Positions 25,152 through 34,602 are shown, counted from the first letter of the stretch. The stretch: DNA of 64,000 nt from Gracilaria vermiculophylla (GCA_019155205.2 JAHNZQ020000005.1:138107-202106); one strand, 5' to 3'. Translations and numbers: made by a program. The notes: generated by a model not told the origin, from the sequence alone.

Positions 25152-25553
25152 ATGGTTATGAACATTCGCGTTCTCACGCCTGACCGAGTAATTTGTTCAA
25201 CAACAGCTGATGAAGTTGTCTTACCCGGTTTAACTGGTCAAGTAGGTGTATTAGATGGTCATGCAGCATTAATTACAGCTTTAGATACGGGTTTATTACG
25301 TATCAAATTAAATGAAAAATGGACCCCAATTATTTTATGTGGTGGTTTAGCTGAAATTGATCGAGATAGAGTAACAGTTTTAGTAAATGATGTCGAAGAA
25401 CTAAGTACCATTGAATTAAGTGAAGCGACAAAAAATTTAGAAGAAGCAACCTTAGCTGTTGAGAATGCAGAAACAAGTAAATCTCGTTTAGATGCTTCTG
25501 TAGAATTAAAAAAAGCAACAGCAAGATTAGAAGCTATTAATTATTTATCATAA
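25152..25553 (+). CDS. atpE: ATP synthase CF1 epsilon subunit
   Basis: 133 residues. LTPDRVICSTTADEVVLPGL, GQVGVLDGHAALITALDTGL and the C-terminal helices with LEEATLAVENAETSK match epsilon, the rotor-stalk and regulatory subunit. The Shine-Dalgarno AAGGAG overlaps the atpB stop and lies 8 nt before ATG 25152; an ATG two codons later (25158) is an alternative. Confidence 0.96.
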   Translation: MVMNIRVLTPDRVICSTTADEVVLPGLTGQVGVLDGHAALITALDTGLLRIKLNEKWTPIILCGGLAEIDRDRVTVLVNDVEELSTIELSEATKNLEEATLAVENAETSKSRLDASVELKKATARLEAINYLS

Positions 25554-25573
25554 CTGACTAATAAAATGCTTTC

Positions 25574-25625
25574 CTTTTCAAAATTCCAAATTTTTTATCA
25601 ATAAAAAATTTGGAATTTTGAAAAG
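25574..25625. terminator. Very long hairpin after atpE
   Basis: A perfect 25-bp inverted repeat (starts CTTTTCAAAATTCCAAATTT) with a 2-nt centre, beginning 20 bp after the atpE stop. It is the likely transcript end and stability element of atpB-atpE. Confidence 0.75.
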
Positions 25626-25664
25626 ATTTAACTTAACAGAATAGTACGAATATAACTTTATTAA

Positions 25665-26405
25665 ATGGCGACTAATTCTAATTTTAATTTTTCAAACAAT
25701 ACAACCGTAACCTTAGAATTACCTTTTTCAGAACATATTGAAGAATTACGTCAACGAATTTTTCTTTTGTTTTGGATAATTTTATTGGTAACCTCTGTAG
25801 CATTTATTGAAGTCAAAAGTCTAGTTAAAATTTTAGAACTTCCAATTAATAATGTAAAATTTTTTCAAGTAGCACCAGGTGAATATTTTATTTCAACTAT
25901 TAAAATATCATTTTATACAGGGCTTTTATTTTCTAGTCCTTTTGGAATTGGGCAGTTAATATTGTTTTTATTACCAGGATTAACGAAAAAAGAAACAAAA
26001 ATTATCTTACCCTTATTATTAGGTTCATTGCTCTTATTTGGATTAGGGTTAGCTTTTTCTTACTATACGTTAATACCAGCGGCTTTAAATTTTTTTTTAA
26101 ATTATAGTGAAGAGGTCCTTGAACCTTTTTGGTCGTTTGATCAATATTTTGAATTTATTTTGGTCTTATTCTACAGTACCGGATTAGCCTTCCAAATCCC
26201 AATTCTTCAAATATTAATTGGATTATTAAATATTGTATCTGCCAAACAAATGTTAGGTGCATGGAGATATATAATACTCGTATCAACCATTCTTGGGGCA
26301 ATCTTAACACCCTCAACTGATCCTTTAACACAACTATTACTATCTTTAGCTATATTGCTGTTATATTTTACAGGATTAGGTATCTTGTTTTTATTAAAGA
26401 ACTAA
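25665..26405 (+). CDS. tatC: Twin-arginine translocase subunit TatC (Ycf43)
   Basis: 246 residues. It begins with the conserved PFSEHIEELRQRIFLLFW and has six hydrophobic helices, the FFQVAPGEYF and GAILTPSTDPLTQLLLS segments of TatC. It is the core receptor of the thylakoid twin-arginine pathway. Plastid-encoded in red-lineage algae. Confidence 0.93.
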   Translation: MATNSNFNFSNNTTVTLELPFSEHIEELRQRIFLLFWIILLVTSVAFIEVKSLVKILELPINNVKFFQVAPGEYFISTIKISFYTGLLFSSPFGIGQLILFLLPGLTKKETKIILPLLLGSLLLFGLGLAFSYYTLIPAALNFFLNYSEEVLEPFWSFDQYFEFILVLFYSTGLAFQIPILQILIGLLNIVSAKQMLGAWRYIILVSTILGAILTPSTDPLTQLLLSLAILLLYFTGLGILFLLKN

Positions 26406-26446
26406 TTTATATAATGAAATATCCAGACTTAAACAGTATTTAAACT

Positions 26447-27391
26447 ATGGCAACTAACAAGTTTTTTAAAAGTCTTTTATTTGCTTTAACGATTGGTATA
26501 AATTCATTTGGTTTTTGTATTCAAGAGTCGTCAGCATATCCAGTTTTTGCACAGCAAAATTATTCGAACCCGCGTGCAGCGAATGGAAAGTTAGCTTGCG
26601 CAAACTGTCATTTAAATCAAAAAGCAATTGAAATCGAAGCGCCACAAGCTGTTCTTCCAAACTCAGTTTTTGAAGTTGAAATTAAAGTACCTTACGATAC
26701 AAGTAAACAACAAATCGGTGCAAACGGGAAAAAAGCAGATTTAAATGTAGGTGGAATACTAATGCTACCAGACGGATTTAAATTAGCAGCAAAAAGTCAA
26801 ATATCAGATGCAGTGAAAGCAAAAAATAAAGGTGTATTTATTTCACCATATAGTACTGAATTTGATAATATTTTAGTTGTTGGTCCAATTGCTGGAAAAA
26901 CTCATCAAGAATTAATTTTCCCTGTCGTTGCTCCAGATCCAGAAAAAAATTCAGATATTAAATATTTAACTTACCCATTCTATGCCGGTGGAAATCGAGG
27001 GCGTGGTCAAGTCTACCCAACTGGTGAAAAAAGTAACGTAAATGTATTTGGAGCTAGTCAAGCTGGTCAAATTTCAGAAATTACGACATCAGAAAAAGGT
27101 GAATCTACAATTGCAATTGTAAATGTATCTGGTACAAAAACATCACAAACTCTTCCAGCTGGGTTAAATTTAATTGTTAAAGCAGGTGATACTGTAAAAA
27201 CTGAACAAGCATTAAATAGTGATCCAAATGCAGGTGGTTTTGGACAAGAAGACTCTGAAATTGTCTTACAAAATCCAATTCGAATCATTGGTTATCTTGC
27301 ATTTTGTTTCAGTGTATTGGTAACACAAATTGTATTAGTATTAAAGAAAAAACAATTCGAAAAAGTTCAAGCTGCAGAATTAAATTTTTAA
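26447..27391 (+). CDS. petA: Cytochrome f
   Basis: 314 residues. An N-terminal signal peptide ends before Tyr31 (YPVFAQQNY), whose amino group is the axial haem ligand in this family. The haem site is CANCH (51-55). A single C-terminal membrane helix ([20 protein letters not shown]) and a basic stromal tail KKKQFEKVQ follow. It transfers electrons from the Rieske protein to plastocyanin or cytochrome c6. Confidence 0.98.
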   Translation: MATNKFFKSLLFALTIGINSFGFCIQESSAYPVFAQQNYSNPRAANGKLACANCHLNQKAIEIEAPQAVLPNSVFEVEIKVPYDTSKQQIGANGKKADLNVGGILMLPDGFKLAAKSQISDAVKAKNKGVFISPYSTEFDNILVVGPIAGKTHQELIFPVVAPDPEKNSDIKYLTYPFYAGGNRGRGQVYPTGEKSNVNVFGASQAGQISEITTSEKGESTIAIVNVSGTKTSQTLPAGLNLIVKAGDTVKTEQALNSDPNAGGFGQEDSEIVLQNPIRIIGYLAFCFSVLVTQIVLVLKKKQFEKVQAAELNF

Positions 27392-27413
27392 TTTAAAGAA
27401 ATAAGAGTATGAT

Positions 27414-27477
27414 TAATAAAATAAAAAAGGATGACCAATCTTATTATTCGGATTGGTCATCCTTTTTTATTTTATTA
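27414..27477. terminator. 27-bp hairpin between convergent petA and petF
   Basis: A perfect 27-bp inverted repeat with a 10-nt loop. The GC-richer core is GGATGACCAATC, flanked by A-tracts on one side and T-tracts on the other, so it can work in both directions. It overlaps the petF stop codon. Confidence 0.8.
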
Positions 27478-27774
27478 ATATAATTCGTCTTCTTGGTGGA
27501 CTAAAATTGTACAATCTGACTTAGGGTATGCGATGCAAGTTAAAACAAATCCAGCTCCAACTTGATCGTCATCTAAGAAAGTTTGTTCTGATTGATCAAT
27601 AGTTCCGTCTGTTACTTTCCCTGCACACGTAGAACATGCACCAGCACGACATGAATAAGGTAATTCAATACCTTGCTCTTCAGCAGCATCTAAAACAAAT
27701 ACGTCATCATTACAATCAATTGTTGAATTAATATCATGTTCTTCACTTAATAATGTCACTTTATAAGTAACCAT
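27475..27774 (-). CDS. petF: [2Fe-2S] ferredoxin
   Basis: 99 residues. The plant-type cluster ligands are Cys42, Cys47, Cys50 and Cys80 ([16 protein letters not shown] ... LTCIAYP). The stromal ferredoxin accepts electrons from PSI. Plastid-encoded in red-lineage algae, nuclear in green ones. Convergent with petA. Confidence 0.96.
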   Translation of the reverse strand: MVTYKVTLLSEEHDINSTIDCNDDVFVLDAAEEQGIELPYSCRAGACSTCAGKVTDGTIDQSEQTFLDDDQVGAGFVLTCIAYPKSDCTILVHQEDELY

Positions 27775-27904
27775 ATAACTCCTTATTTTTAATGATTATA
27801 AAGTAAGATTTTTATTACTTTACTACTTTCTATTATACCACGTAAATTTGATACAAATAATTTTTTTTTATTAAAACTTTAAAAGCTTTTCAAAAGTTTT
27901 TAAC

Positions 27905-28267
27905 TTATTTAAATGTTTGCTTTAAACGACTAGCTTTTCCTTTTAAATTTCTTAAATAGTATAGCTTAGAACGTCGTACTTTTGATGAACGTAATACAAG
28001 AATTGAATCCACTTTTGGAGAATGAACTAAAAAAATTCGTTCAATACCAATACCTTGCAATATTTTTCTAACAGTAATTGTCGTATTAATAGAACTATTT
28101 TTTTTAGCAAGTATTGTTCCTTCATAAAATTGAACTCGCTCTTTATTACCTTCAATAATTTTTACTCCAATTTTGACATTATCACCAATTTTAAGGAGTG
28201 GTAAATCAGTTTTAAGAAATCTATTTTCTACCTTACGAATTGTTTCTTGTGTATTTAAATTAGCCAT
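27905..28267 (-). CDS. rpl19: 50S ribosomal protein L19
   Basis: 120 residues. IGDNVKIGVKIIEGNKERVQ, FYEGTILAKKNSSINTTITV, GIGIERIFLVHSPKVDSI and VRRSKLYYLRNLKGKASRLK are the bL19 signature. It sits at the interface of the ribosomal subunits. Confidence 0.95.
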   Translation of the reverse strand: MANLNTQETIRKVENRFLKTDLPLLKIGDNVKIGVKIIEGNKERVQFYEGTILAKKNSSINTTITVRKILQGIGIERIFLVHSPKVDSILVLRSSKVRRSKLYYLRNLKGKASRLKQTFK

Positions 28268-28355
28268 AAGTTTGAAATCTTACTGTGATTGTTTTTATAT
28301 CATTAAGTCTACAACTAGAGTTTAAAAAAAACAATATTAAAATATATATTTAAGC

Positions 28356-28440
28356 TGCATTCGACTGGGTTCGAACCAGTGATGTTCCATAGGAAAACGG
28401 ATTATGAGTCCGGAGCCTTCAACCACTCGGCCACGAATGC
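28356..28440 (-). tRNA. trnI-CAU: tRNA with CAU anticodon and long (class II) variable arm, probably tRNA-Ile2
   Basis: Minus-strand cloverleaf of 85 nt: acceptor GCATTCG/CGAATGC, discriminator A, D-arm GCCGAGTGGTTGAAGGC, anticodon loop CTCATAA (CAU), T-arm ACTGGTTCGAACCCAGT. Between anticodon and T stems is a long variable arm with a TTCC-TAT-GGAA stem, as in Leu/Ser/Tyr tRNAs. The GCAT... acceptor and ACTCATAAT resemble plastid tRNA-Ile(CAU), whose C34 is changed to lysidine. The other two CAU tRNAs here are clearly initiator and elongator Met, so Ile2 is the best call. The class II arm is odd. Confidence 0.65.
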
Positions 28441-28445
28441 AAATT

Positions 28446-28775
28446 TGGAGCTGATGGGAATTGAACCCATGTCCATTTAGAATTTCTTAATGTACTCGTT
28501 CACAGGTATAGTTTCAAAGAACAGATGTCTGATAAAATTAGTCTAAACTAGAAATATAGTGAACAAACTTAGATAATAAAATTTGATTAAGTATTAAAAA
28601 GCAAATTGTACTGAATTGAATGAATTCTTAGTACGATTAAAATTTACTCTTCGAGAAATAAACGAAATGATGTTATTAGCATTTAATTTGAATTTTGTAG
28701 ATTTTTACGAAGAATACAAGCTTCGACCTGAATCATACATTAACTAATTTTAAATGTCGAAACCAAAGCAGCCCC
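28446..28775 (-). ncRNA. ssrA: Transfer-messenger RNA (tmRNA)
   Basis: 330 nt on the minus strand. The 5' end GGGGCTGCTTTGGTTTCGAC and the 3' TTCAATTCCCATCAGCTCCA form the alanine tRNA-like domain. The tag frame is 28680 to 28594: it resumes at GCT and encodes ANNIISFISRRVNFNRTKNS plus FNSVQFAF, then TAA. ANNII starts are typical for diatom tags. It rescues stalled plastid ribosomes. Kept in red-lineage plastids. Confidence 0.92.
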
Positions 28776-28818
28776 AAAAATTAGTTTTTTTAGTAAGAAA
28801 TTTTCAAGAAATATTCCA

Positions 28819-28891
28819 TAAGCATGAAGGGAATCGAACCCTTGACTTTCAGAATCGGAATCTGATGCTCTATCCACTGAGCTACATGCTT
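28819..28891 (-). tRNA. trnR-CCG: tRNA-Arg (CCG)
   Basis: 73 nt, acceptor AAGCATG/CATGCTT, D-arm GCTCAGTGGATAGAGC, anticodon loop TTCCGAT (CCG), T-arm AAGGGTTCGATTCCCTT. It is 43 bp upstream of ssrA on the same strand. Confidence 0.93.
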
Positions 28892-28993
28892 TTAGTATAA
28901 TCTATTCTTTCTTGGAGTTAAAAAATTTTCTACAATATATCAATATTTATTAAACTTTTAATAAATATTGATATATAGATTTAAAAATTATCT

Positions 28994-29043
28994 AAGCGGA
29001 GTAACTCGTAACGGAGTAATTCGTTAGAGTTAGAGTTAGACTA
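28994..29043 (+). repeat. Copy of the dispersed GTAACTCG repeat
   Basis: Contains GTAACTCGTAACGGAGTAAT followed by TTAGAG units and AGACTAA. It lies just past the psbV stop. Same family as copies at 779, 23391, 23577, 35097, 40629, 51395 (inverted) and 53735. Confidence 0.7.
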
Positions 29044-29048
29044 ATAAG

Positions 29049-29540
29049 TTAGTAGTAAATTTTCCCACCACCCCATTTTTCACTTTGAGTTTTTGGACTT
29101 AATAAAATATGGCCTGCAATCGCAGTTAAATCTTCATCAGTTAGTGAACGCATACGGGGATAAATGTCTGCACTTTTAATACTTGGGTGAACTTCAGCAA
29201 TTGATTCTAAACCATCATATGTTACCGGATTTTTAAAATAATCCACTAATGCGGCAACATTATCACGACGTGGAGTTGCTAAACTTAATGCTTCTGGATC
29301 TAAACCAACGTTTGGATTTGTTTTTGTAATACCACCTACGTGACAAGCACCACAAGTTGCATTAAATAAACGCTTACCACGTTTCACTTGCTCTGGCGTT
29401 AAGACCATCGTTTTACCCGATCCATCTGCAACAATTGTTCGTGTTGCTTCATCTAAGTCAATTGCTGAAGCTGTTGCTACAAAAACACTAAAAATACCGA
29501 AGAATACTAAAGAAAGAAATTGTGAGTACTTTTTAAGCAT
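29049..29540 (-). CDS. psbV: Cytochrome c550 (PsbV)
   Basis: 163 residues. The signal peptide (MLKKYSQFLSLVFFGIFSVF...) ends at ATASA, giving a lumenal protein of about 137 residues. The haem motif is CGACH (63-67). C-terminal KWGGGKIYY is the family end. It stabilises the oxygen-evolving complex on the lumenal side of PSII in red-lineage algae and cyanobacteria. Confidence 0.97.
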   Translation of the reverse strand: MLKKYSQFLSLVFFGIFSVFVATASAIDLDEATRTIVADGSGKTMVLTPEQVKRGKRLFNATCGACHVGGITKTNPNVGLDPEALSLATPRRDNVAALVDYFKNPVTYDGLESIAEVHPSIKSADIYPRMRSLTDEDLTAIAGHILLSPKTQSEKWGGGKIYY

Positions 29541-29595
29541 AATTAAAAATAATTATTTACAAATTTGAAACCAAGATAATCGGAAGATTAAAAAA

Positions 29596-29898
29596 CTATT
29601 TTTTTTTCTGTTTTTTTACTTTTGCCATATTAGCTATTAAGCCTCGTAATCGAATGTTTTCCCAGCCAGTGACTAATACTGTAAGAATAATAAGTACTTG
29701 GCTAAATAAAAGAATTGGGTCTAATCGCCAACCATGAATTATTAGAATGCAACTGTATAGTAAACCAATCGTTGCAAAAAAAATATCTTCATCTCTTGCA
29801 ACTTCTGGTTTAACATTTCGTAAAAAGTACAAGATTAAGACTCCAAAACTTACTAGAATTCCTAAAAATATATTTGGACCAAAGCTAAAATTTATCAT
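29596..29898 (-). CDS. ycf66: Conserved plastid protein Ycf66
   Basis: 100 residues. INFSFGPNIFLGILVSFGVL, FLRNVKPEVARDEDIFFATI and a C-terminal GWENIRLRG match Ycf66. It has three hydrophobic segments and a KKQKKK tail. The function is not established. It shares the minus strand with psbV, 55 bp upstream. Confidence 0.88.
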   Translation of the reverse strand: MINFSFGPNIFLGILVSFGVLILYFLRNVKPEVARDEDIFFATIGLLYSCILIIHGWRLDPILLFSQVLIILTVLVTGWENIRLRGLIANMAKVKKQKKK

Positions 29899-30112
29899 AA
29901 GATATTTTATTTTAATTTAATAAATGTTACATCAGATTAACTAAAAATACTATAAATAAAAATTAGATTATTTTTTTATTATTTCATCGATAAATTAAAT
30001 TTTATCCGTTTATAAAAAAATAACTAATGATACTGGTAAGAACTAAGTCAATCAAAAATAAAAAGACCATATTGATGGCGATTAGTCGAATACCAACTTA
30101 TAGAATATAGTA

Positions 30113-30232
30113 TTAAGAATTTCTTGTAACTCGATCGGTTTTACTGATAAAAATTAAAACCCCACCAATAGCAAGTGCAATAAAAGCACCGGCAACTAAA
30201 CTAGCGATAAAATTTCCTAATGAAGGTGTCAT
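30113..30232 (-). CDS. psbX: Photosystem II subunit PsbX
   Basis: 39 residues: MTPSLGNFIASLVAGAFIAL then AIGGVLIFISKTDRV. PSLxNFxxSLxAGAxIVVxPxxxxLIFxSxxDxxxR is the PsbX pattern. A single-helix PSII core subunit. Confidence 0.93.
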   Translation of the reverse strand: MTPSLGNFIASLVAGAFIALAIGGVLIFISKTDRVTRNS

Positions 30233-31389
30233 TTTTTTATTTCCCGTTATTTTAATGAAAATAGTTGTTCGTGTTTTGGACTGACACGGAACGGAAACAG
30301 TTGTGTCTCAGGTGAGAATTAAACTCACTAAGGTTGAAACCTTGCTTTCAAAAAGACTCTAAAAAAGTTATTTGCTGAGACTTTTATTAAATACGTTATT
30401 CATTGTATTCTATTTTTTACTAAAAAACATACTAAAAAAAACTTTAATTCAAAATTCTAAAATAGCTTAATTTTTCAAGACTATAATTTTCAAAACTTAT
30501 CGAAAACTTAGTTCTTCTAATAAAATCTAACCTTTAAAGCTAGTACCATAATTTCAAATCTGTAGAATTAAGTATCTAGCCATAAGTATTTTATTCTTAT
30601 TAGGTATCTCTTGGTCGATTATTAAAAATTCGAAGTTTTTTACTTATATACTTATAATTAAAATTAGTTGATTACCTAAGATTTTATATTGTCCGATACT
30701 CTTATTATACTAAGGATAATGAACGTAAAGAAGAATGTGGTAAATTTCTCAAAGGATTTATTATTGGGACAATTGCTTCTACTTTAGAAGCTGTGGTTCT
30801 TCTCCGTGTCAGCGTAGCTACAGCCAAATATGCTGACTCGCTTAGCAAATCAATCGATGAAAGAATCCGGTATATAATTGTTTAGATGTCGATTTCACCC
30901 ACACTATCTAACTAGCTACCGGTGTTATTTGTCGTTCTTGTACTACAAAGTCGGCAATTGCAACTAGATAGAAACGTTTAAATTCTATTAAAACAGAAAT
31001 TAATTAATCCCTCAAAAATTTCAATACGGATTGTCTTCTCCATTGATTCTAATAACTACTCCAGGAGTATAATTTTGACTTGACCAATTGCCAATCAGCC
31101 AACAACCAAATTTAATAGGTTTACTGCAATACAGACAGCATTTGAATACACTTTAATGGATGATTTTGGGAAGCCATTAACTTGACCCATAACTGGAAAA
31201 TAATCTGAAGCTTTAGATAAAATTGACATCTTATAAACCAACAATAAAAAGGTTTAATAGTACATCAAAGATTTTACTAGTTGTTTTACTGTTACTATAG
31301 CTAATTTAAATGACTAGGGCTCCATATATTATTGGTACCATAAATTTAAATTAGCGGATTCGAACCGCAAAAGAATAACCAACTGAAAA
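30233..31389. other. Long spacer with a tRNA-like remnant and a coding scrap
   Basis: 1.16 kb without an intact gene. 30304-30381 folds, on the minus strand, like a degenerate tRNA (perfect 7-bp GTCTCAG/CTGAGAC closing stem, T-arm-like GTGAG/CTCAC hairpin, discriminator A), but no proper D-arm or anticodon arm. About 30715-30885 (+) holds a short open stretch (ECGKFLKGFIIGTIASTLEA, then VVLLRVSVATAKYADSL) with no start and no recognised family. The rest looks like decayed accessory DNA. Confidence 0.45.
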
Positions 31390-31488
31390 GGATATAGATT
31401 TAATACTAACCAAAAAATTTATTGTATGCTGCTATCTTACGATCCTGACATGTTGAATAATCTTATCAGTCATATCAAATACTATACC
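31390..31488 (-). ncRNA. ffs: Signal recognition particle RNA (4.5S-like)
   Basis: On the minus strand, ATGTCAGGATCGTAAGATAG followed by CAGCAT has the SRP RNA core: GTCAGG, a GTAA tetraloop closed by ATC/GAT, then AGCAG. The flanks pair into one long helix (5' GGTATAG with 3' CTATATCC). About 99 nt, as for bacterial and red-lineage plastid ffs. Ends are estimated from the closing stem. It works with plastid cpSRP54 in thylakoid protein targeting. Confidence 0.8.
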
Positions 31489-31529
31489 ACTCCATTAAAT
31501 TACAGTCAGTTTTAAAAATTGTCAACTAA

Positions 31530-31592
31530 ATTATTTTAATAGAACTTACTTAAAGTTTTATTGCAATTTTAAGTAAGTTCTATTAAAATAAT
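31530..31592. terminator. 25-bp hairpin between trnF and ffs
   Basis: A perfect 25-bp inverted repeat (starts ATTATTTTAATAGAACTTAC) with a 13-nt loop, 7 bp before trnF. In the minus direction it follows dnaB and precedes ffs, so it may end dnaB transcripts. Confidence 0.65.
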
Positions 31593-31598
31593 ATTCAA

Positions 31599-31671
31599 GC
31601 CCGGATAGCTCAGTTGGTAGAGCAGTGGATTGAAGATCCTCGTGTCACCAGTTCGAATCTGGTTCTGGGCA
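31599..31671 (+). tRNA. trnF-GAA: tRNA-Phe (GAA)
   Basis: 73 nt, acceptor GCCCGGA/TCTGGGC, D-arm GCTCAGTTGGTAGAGC, anticodon loop TTGAAGA (GAA), T-arm ACCAGTTCGAATCTGGT. It is antisense to, and one base from, the dnaB stop. Confidence 0.95.
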
Positions 31672-31672
31672 A

Positions 31673-33043
31673 TTAACTGTCTGGTTCTATATTAAAAAAT
31701 TTAGTTTGTTCTTCATCAAACCTTAATTTTACTGTACCTGTAGGACCATTTCGATGCTTGGCTATAATTAACTCAAGAAGTTGATAAGTTTTTGGATCTA
31801 ATTGTGATTGATTATTAGATTTATTTTGATAGAGCATTAATACAAGATCAGCATCTTGTTCAATTGAACCACTCTCTCGTAAATCAGATAAAATAGGTTT
31901 TTTATCGACTCGATTTTCAACATTTCGACTTAATTGAGAAAGCCCAATGATAGGTACATTAAATTCTCTTGCAATGGTTTTTAATGAGCGAGTAATTTGT
32001 GATAATTCTTGAACTCGGTTTTCAACCTTTAATTTTGAATTTTGCATTAATTGAATATAATCAATAATAACTAATCCTAGCTCATTTTGTTCAAAAAGAA
32101 TTGTTTTAATTTTAGATCGAATATCTTGAATTGATAAATCAAACGTATCATCAATAAAAAGAGGAAATTTTGAAATAATTTTTATCATTTTATTTAATTT
32201 AAGCCAATCATTTTGATACAATTTTCCACTTTTTAATCTCATTTGATTAATATTTGTTTCCATTGATAATAATCTATACATGATTTGTTCCTTAGACATT
32301 TCGAGACTAAAAAATAAAATAGGCAGTTTTGAATTCTTAATTAAATTTGAAGCTATATTTAAACTTAAGGCAGTTTTTCCCATCGAAGGTCTTCCAGCAA
32401 GAATTATTAAATCTGATTTTTGAAATCCCTGAGTTAATGAATCCAAATCATAAAAACCAGAAGTTGCACCTGCTAATTTAGGATTTAAAGATTTAGTTTT
32501 TAATTCAAAAAAAATAGTATTGACTAATTCAGCGCTGCTCGACAATTTTTGGCTTGCAATTTCATTTGTCAAATTGAACAAATTATTTTCTAGATCATTT
32601 AATAGATTTTCTAATGGGATACTAGTTATATAACTTGAATTAACTATCTTATACCCCAATTGAATTAGCGAACGTCGAATATATTTATCTTTCACTAACC
32701 GTAAATAATCTTCAAGATAAACTAAATTTGGGATTTGACTTAGAAGTTCTATTAATACTTTTACACCACCAATTTTCTGTAACAGACCATTATCTTGTAA
32801 AAAGGTAATCAAGGTAAGAATGTCAATTGGAATATTATTTTTATACATAAAAATAATAGCTCTATAAAGTTCTTGATGGTTTTTAAAATAAAAGCCATCA
32901 ATCGATATAGTTTTTAAAGTTATCTCAATTGCTTCGGAGTTGATTAATAAGCAACTTAATATCATTTTTTCCGCTAAAAAATTGTGAGGTAAATAATTAT
33001 TAATGAGTATTTGTTTTTTTTTTGAATTAGAGTTTTCAACCAT
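31673..33043 (-). CDS. dnaB: Replicative DNA helicase DnaB
   Basis: 456 residues. The N-terminal helical domain (AEKMILSCLLINSEAIEITL) precedes the RecA-like ATPase. Walker A is GRPSMGKT at 217-224, Walker B LGLVIIDYIQLM, then SQLSRNVENRVDKKPILSDL and RESGSIEQDADLVLML. It unwinds DNA at plastid replication forks. Encoded in the plastid of diatoms, red algae and cryptophytes. Confidence 0.97.
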   Translation of the reverse strand: MVENSNSKKKQILINNYLPHNFLAEKMILSCLLINSEAIEITLKTISIDGFYFKNHQELYRAIIFMYKNNIPIDILTLITFLQDNGLLQKIGGVKVLIELLSQIPNLVYLEDYLRLVKDKYIRRSLIQLGYKIVNSSYITSIPLENLLNDLENNLFNLTNEIASQKLSSSAELVNTIFFELKTKSLNPKLAGATSGFYDLDSLTQGFQKSDLIILAGRPSMGKTALSLNIASNLIKNSKLPILFFSLEMSKEQIMYRLLSMETNINQMRLKSGKLYQNDWLKLNKMIKIISKFPLFIDDTFDLSIQDIRSKIKTILFEQNELGLVIIDYIQLMQNSKLKVENRVQELSQITRSLKTIAREFNVPIIGLSQLSRNVENRVDKKPILSDLRESGSIEQDADLVLMLYQNKSNNQSQLDPKTYQLLELIIAKHRNGPTGTVKLRFDEEQTKFFNIEPDS

Positions 33044-33111
33044 ATTTGATAAAAAATTAATTAATATTTAAAACTTGTAATTTCAATTTATTAGGTTTAT
33101 AGTAACTTTGC

Positions 33112-33184
33112 GCGTCCTTAGTTCAGTTGGTAGAACGCTAGTCTCCAAAATTAGATGCCGAGGGTTCAAGTCCTTCAGGGCGCG
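33112..33184 (+). tRNA. trnW-CCA: tRNA-Trp (CCA)
   Basis: 73 nt, acceptor GCGTCCT/AGGGCGC, anticodon loop CTCCAAA (CCA), T-arm GAGGGTTCAAGTCCTTC, discriminator G. It reads UGG only, which fits the universal code and TGA as stop here. Confidence 0.94.
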
Positions 33185-33384
33185 TTTCTCTTAATTTGAG
33201 AAGTTTCTATTTTTATTTGATAGAATTTAATTCAATCGAAAATTTGTAATGAGTTTACCTTTTAAAGTTAGTATAAACCTTTTATTCTATCTTTGATTAA
33301 AAAATAATATTTTTATCAAACTTACAAATAAGTATTATTTTAGCGATTAAAATCTGTACTATCTATTTATTTGATGAAATTCTT

Positions 33385-33810
33385 ATGGCTAAAAAAATTA
33401 CTGCATTGATAAAACTAGCTTTACCAGCTGGTAAAGCTACTCCAGCACCCCCAGTAGGTCCAGCGCTCGGCCAACATAGTGTCAATATTGCAGCCTTTTG
33501 TAAAGAATACAATGCAAAAACTAATGATAAAGCAGGATTAATTATTCCTGTAGAAATTTCAGTTTATGAAGATCGAAGCTACACATTTATTCTTAAAACT
33601 CCACCTGCATCTGTATTATTAGCAAATGCAGCAAAGATAAAAAAAGGTTCACCAACTCCAAATCGAGTTAGTGTAGGATCTGTAACAAAAGCTCAATTAG
33701 AAGAAATTGCAAATATTAAACTACCCGATTTAAATACTACAAAACTAACGAGTGCAATGAAAATTGTTGAAGGAACTGCCCGAAATATGGGTATCTCCAT
33801 TGTAGATTAA
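33385..33810 (+). CDS. rpl11: 50S ribosomal protein L11
   Basis: 141 residues, full length. The N-terminal [20 protein letters not shown] and [20 protein letters not shown], plus the C-terminal rRNA-binding [20 protein letters not shown], identify uL11. First of the rpl11-rpl1-rpl12 cluster. Confidence 0.97.
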   Translation: MAKKITALIKLALPAGKATPAPPVGPALGQHSVNIAAFCKEYNAKTNDKAGLIIPVEISVYEDRSYTFILKTPPASVLLANAAKIKKGSPTPNRVSVGSVTKAQLEEIANIKLPDLNTTKLTSAMKIVEGTARNMGISIVD

Positions 33811-33845
33811 ATCCAAATTAAATAAGTTTTTAATGGAGAAAGATT

Positions 33846-34538
33846 ATGCGAAAAGTCTCGCATCGGCATAAAAAGAATCTGGAAAGAACTAAGAATACTG
33901 TTTATTTAGATATCGAAGAAGCTATTTCTGTTTTGAAAGAAACAGCTACGGCCAAATTTGTAGAATCTGTCGAATTGCATGCAAATCTAAATATTGATCC
34001 AAAATACGCTGATCAACAGCTACGTACAACAGTAACCTTACCAAATGGTATTGGGAAGCAAGTTAATATAGCAGTGCTGACAAATGAAGAAAATTTTGAA
34101 GAAGCAAAGGCAGCAAATGCTGATCTAGTTGGAAATGATGATTTAATTGAACAAATTAATCAGGGGAACCTTACCTTTGATTTATTAATTACAACTCCTA
34201 ATATGATGCCAAAATTAGCAAAATTAGGCCGAGTTTTAGGTCCAAGAGGATTAATGCCTTCACCAAAATCTGGTACAGTTACAAGTACATTGACGGAAAC
34301 TTTAAATGAGTTTAAAAAAGGTAAATTTGAATATAAAGCTGATAAAACTGGAATTGTTCATATTAATTTTGGAAAATCGGATTTTACAAACCAACAATTA
34401 GTTGAAAATTTAACTGCATTATATCAATCAATTGAACAAAATAGACCTTCAGGAGTAAAGGGTAAATATTTTAAAAATTTATTTATTTCTACAACAATGG
34501 GTCCATCTCTAAAACTTGATGTCGATATCTTTGGTTAA
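33846..34538 (+). CDS. rpl1: 50S ribosomal protein L1
   Basis: 230 residues. [35 protein letters not shown] and [14 protein letters not shown] [15 protein letters not shown] are uL1 signatures. A Shine-Dalgarno-like GGAGAAAGATT precedes the ATG. It forms the L1 stalk. Confidence 0.97.
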   Translation: MRKVSHRHKKNLERTKNTVYLDIEEAISVLKETATAKFVESVELHANLNIDPKYADQQLRTTVTLPNGIGKQVNIAVLTNEENFEEAKAANADLVGNDDLIEQINQGNLTFDLLITTPNMMPKLAKLGRVLGPRGLMPSPKSGTVTSTLTETLNEFKKGKFEYKADKTGIVHINFGKSDFTNQQLVENLTALYQSIEQNRPSGVKGKYFKNLFISTTMGPSLKLDVDIFG

Positions 34539-34602
34539 ATTGCTTTATACCTTATTCATTCTTATCCAAAACCAGTATTTTATAATAGAAACAAAAATTA
34601 TT

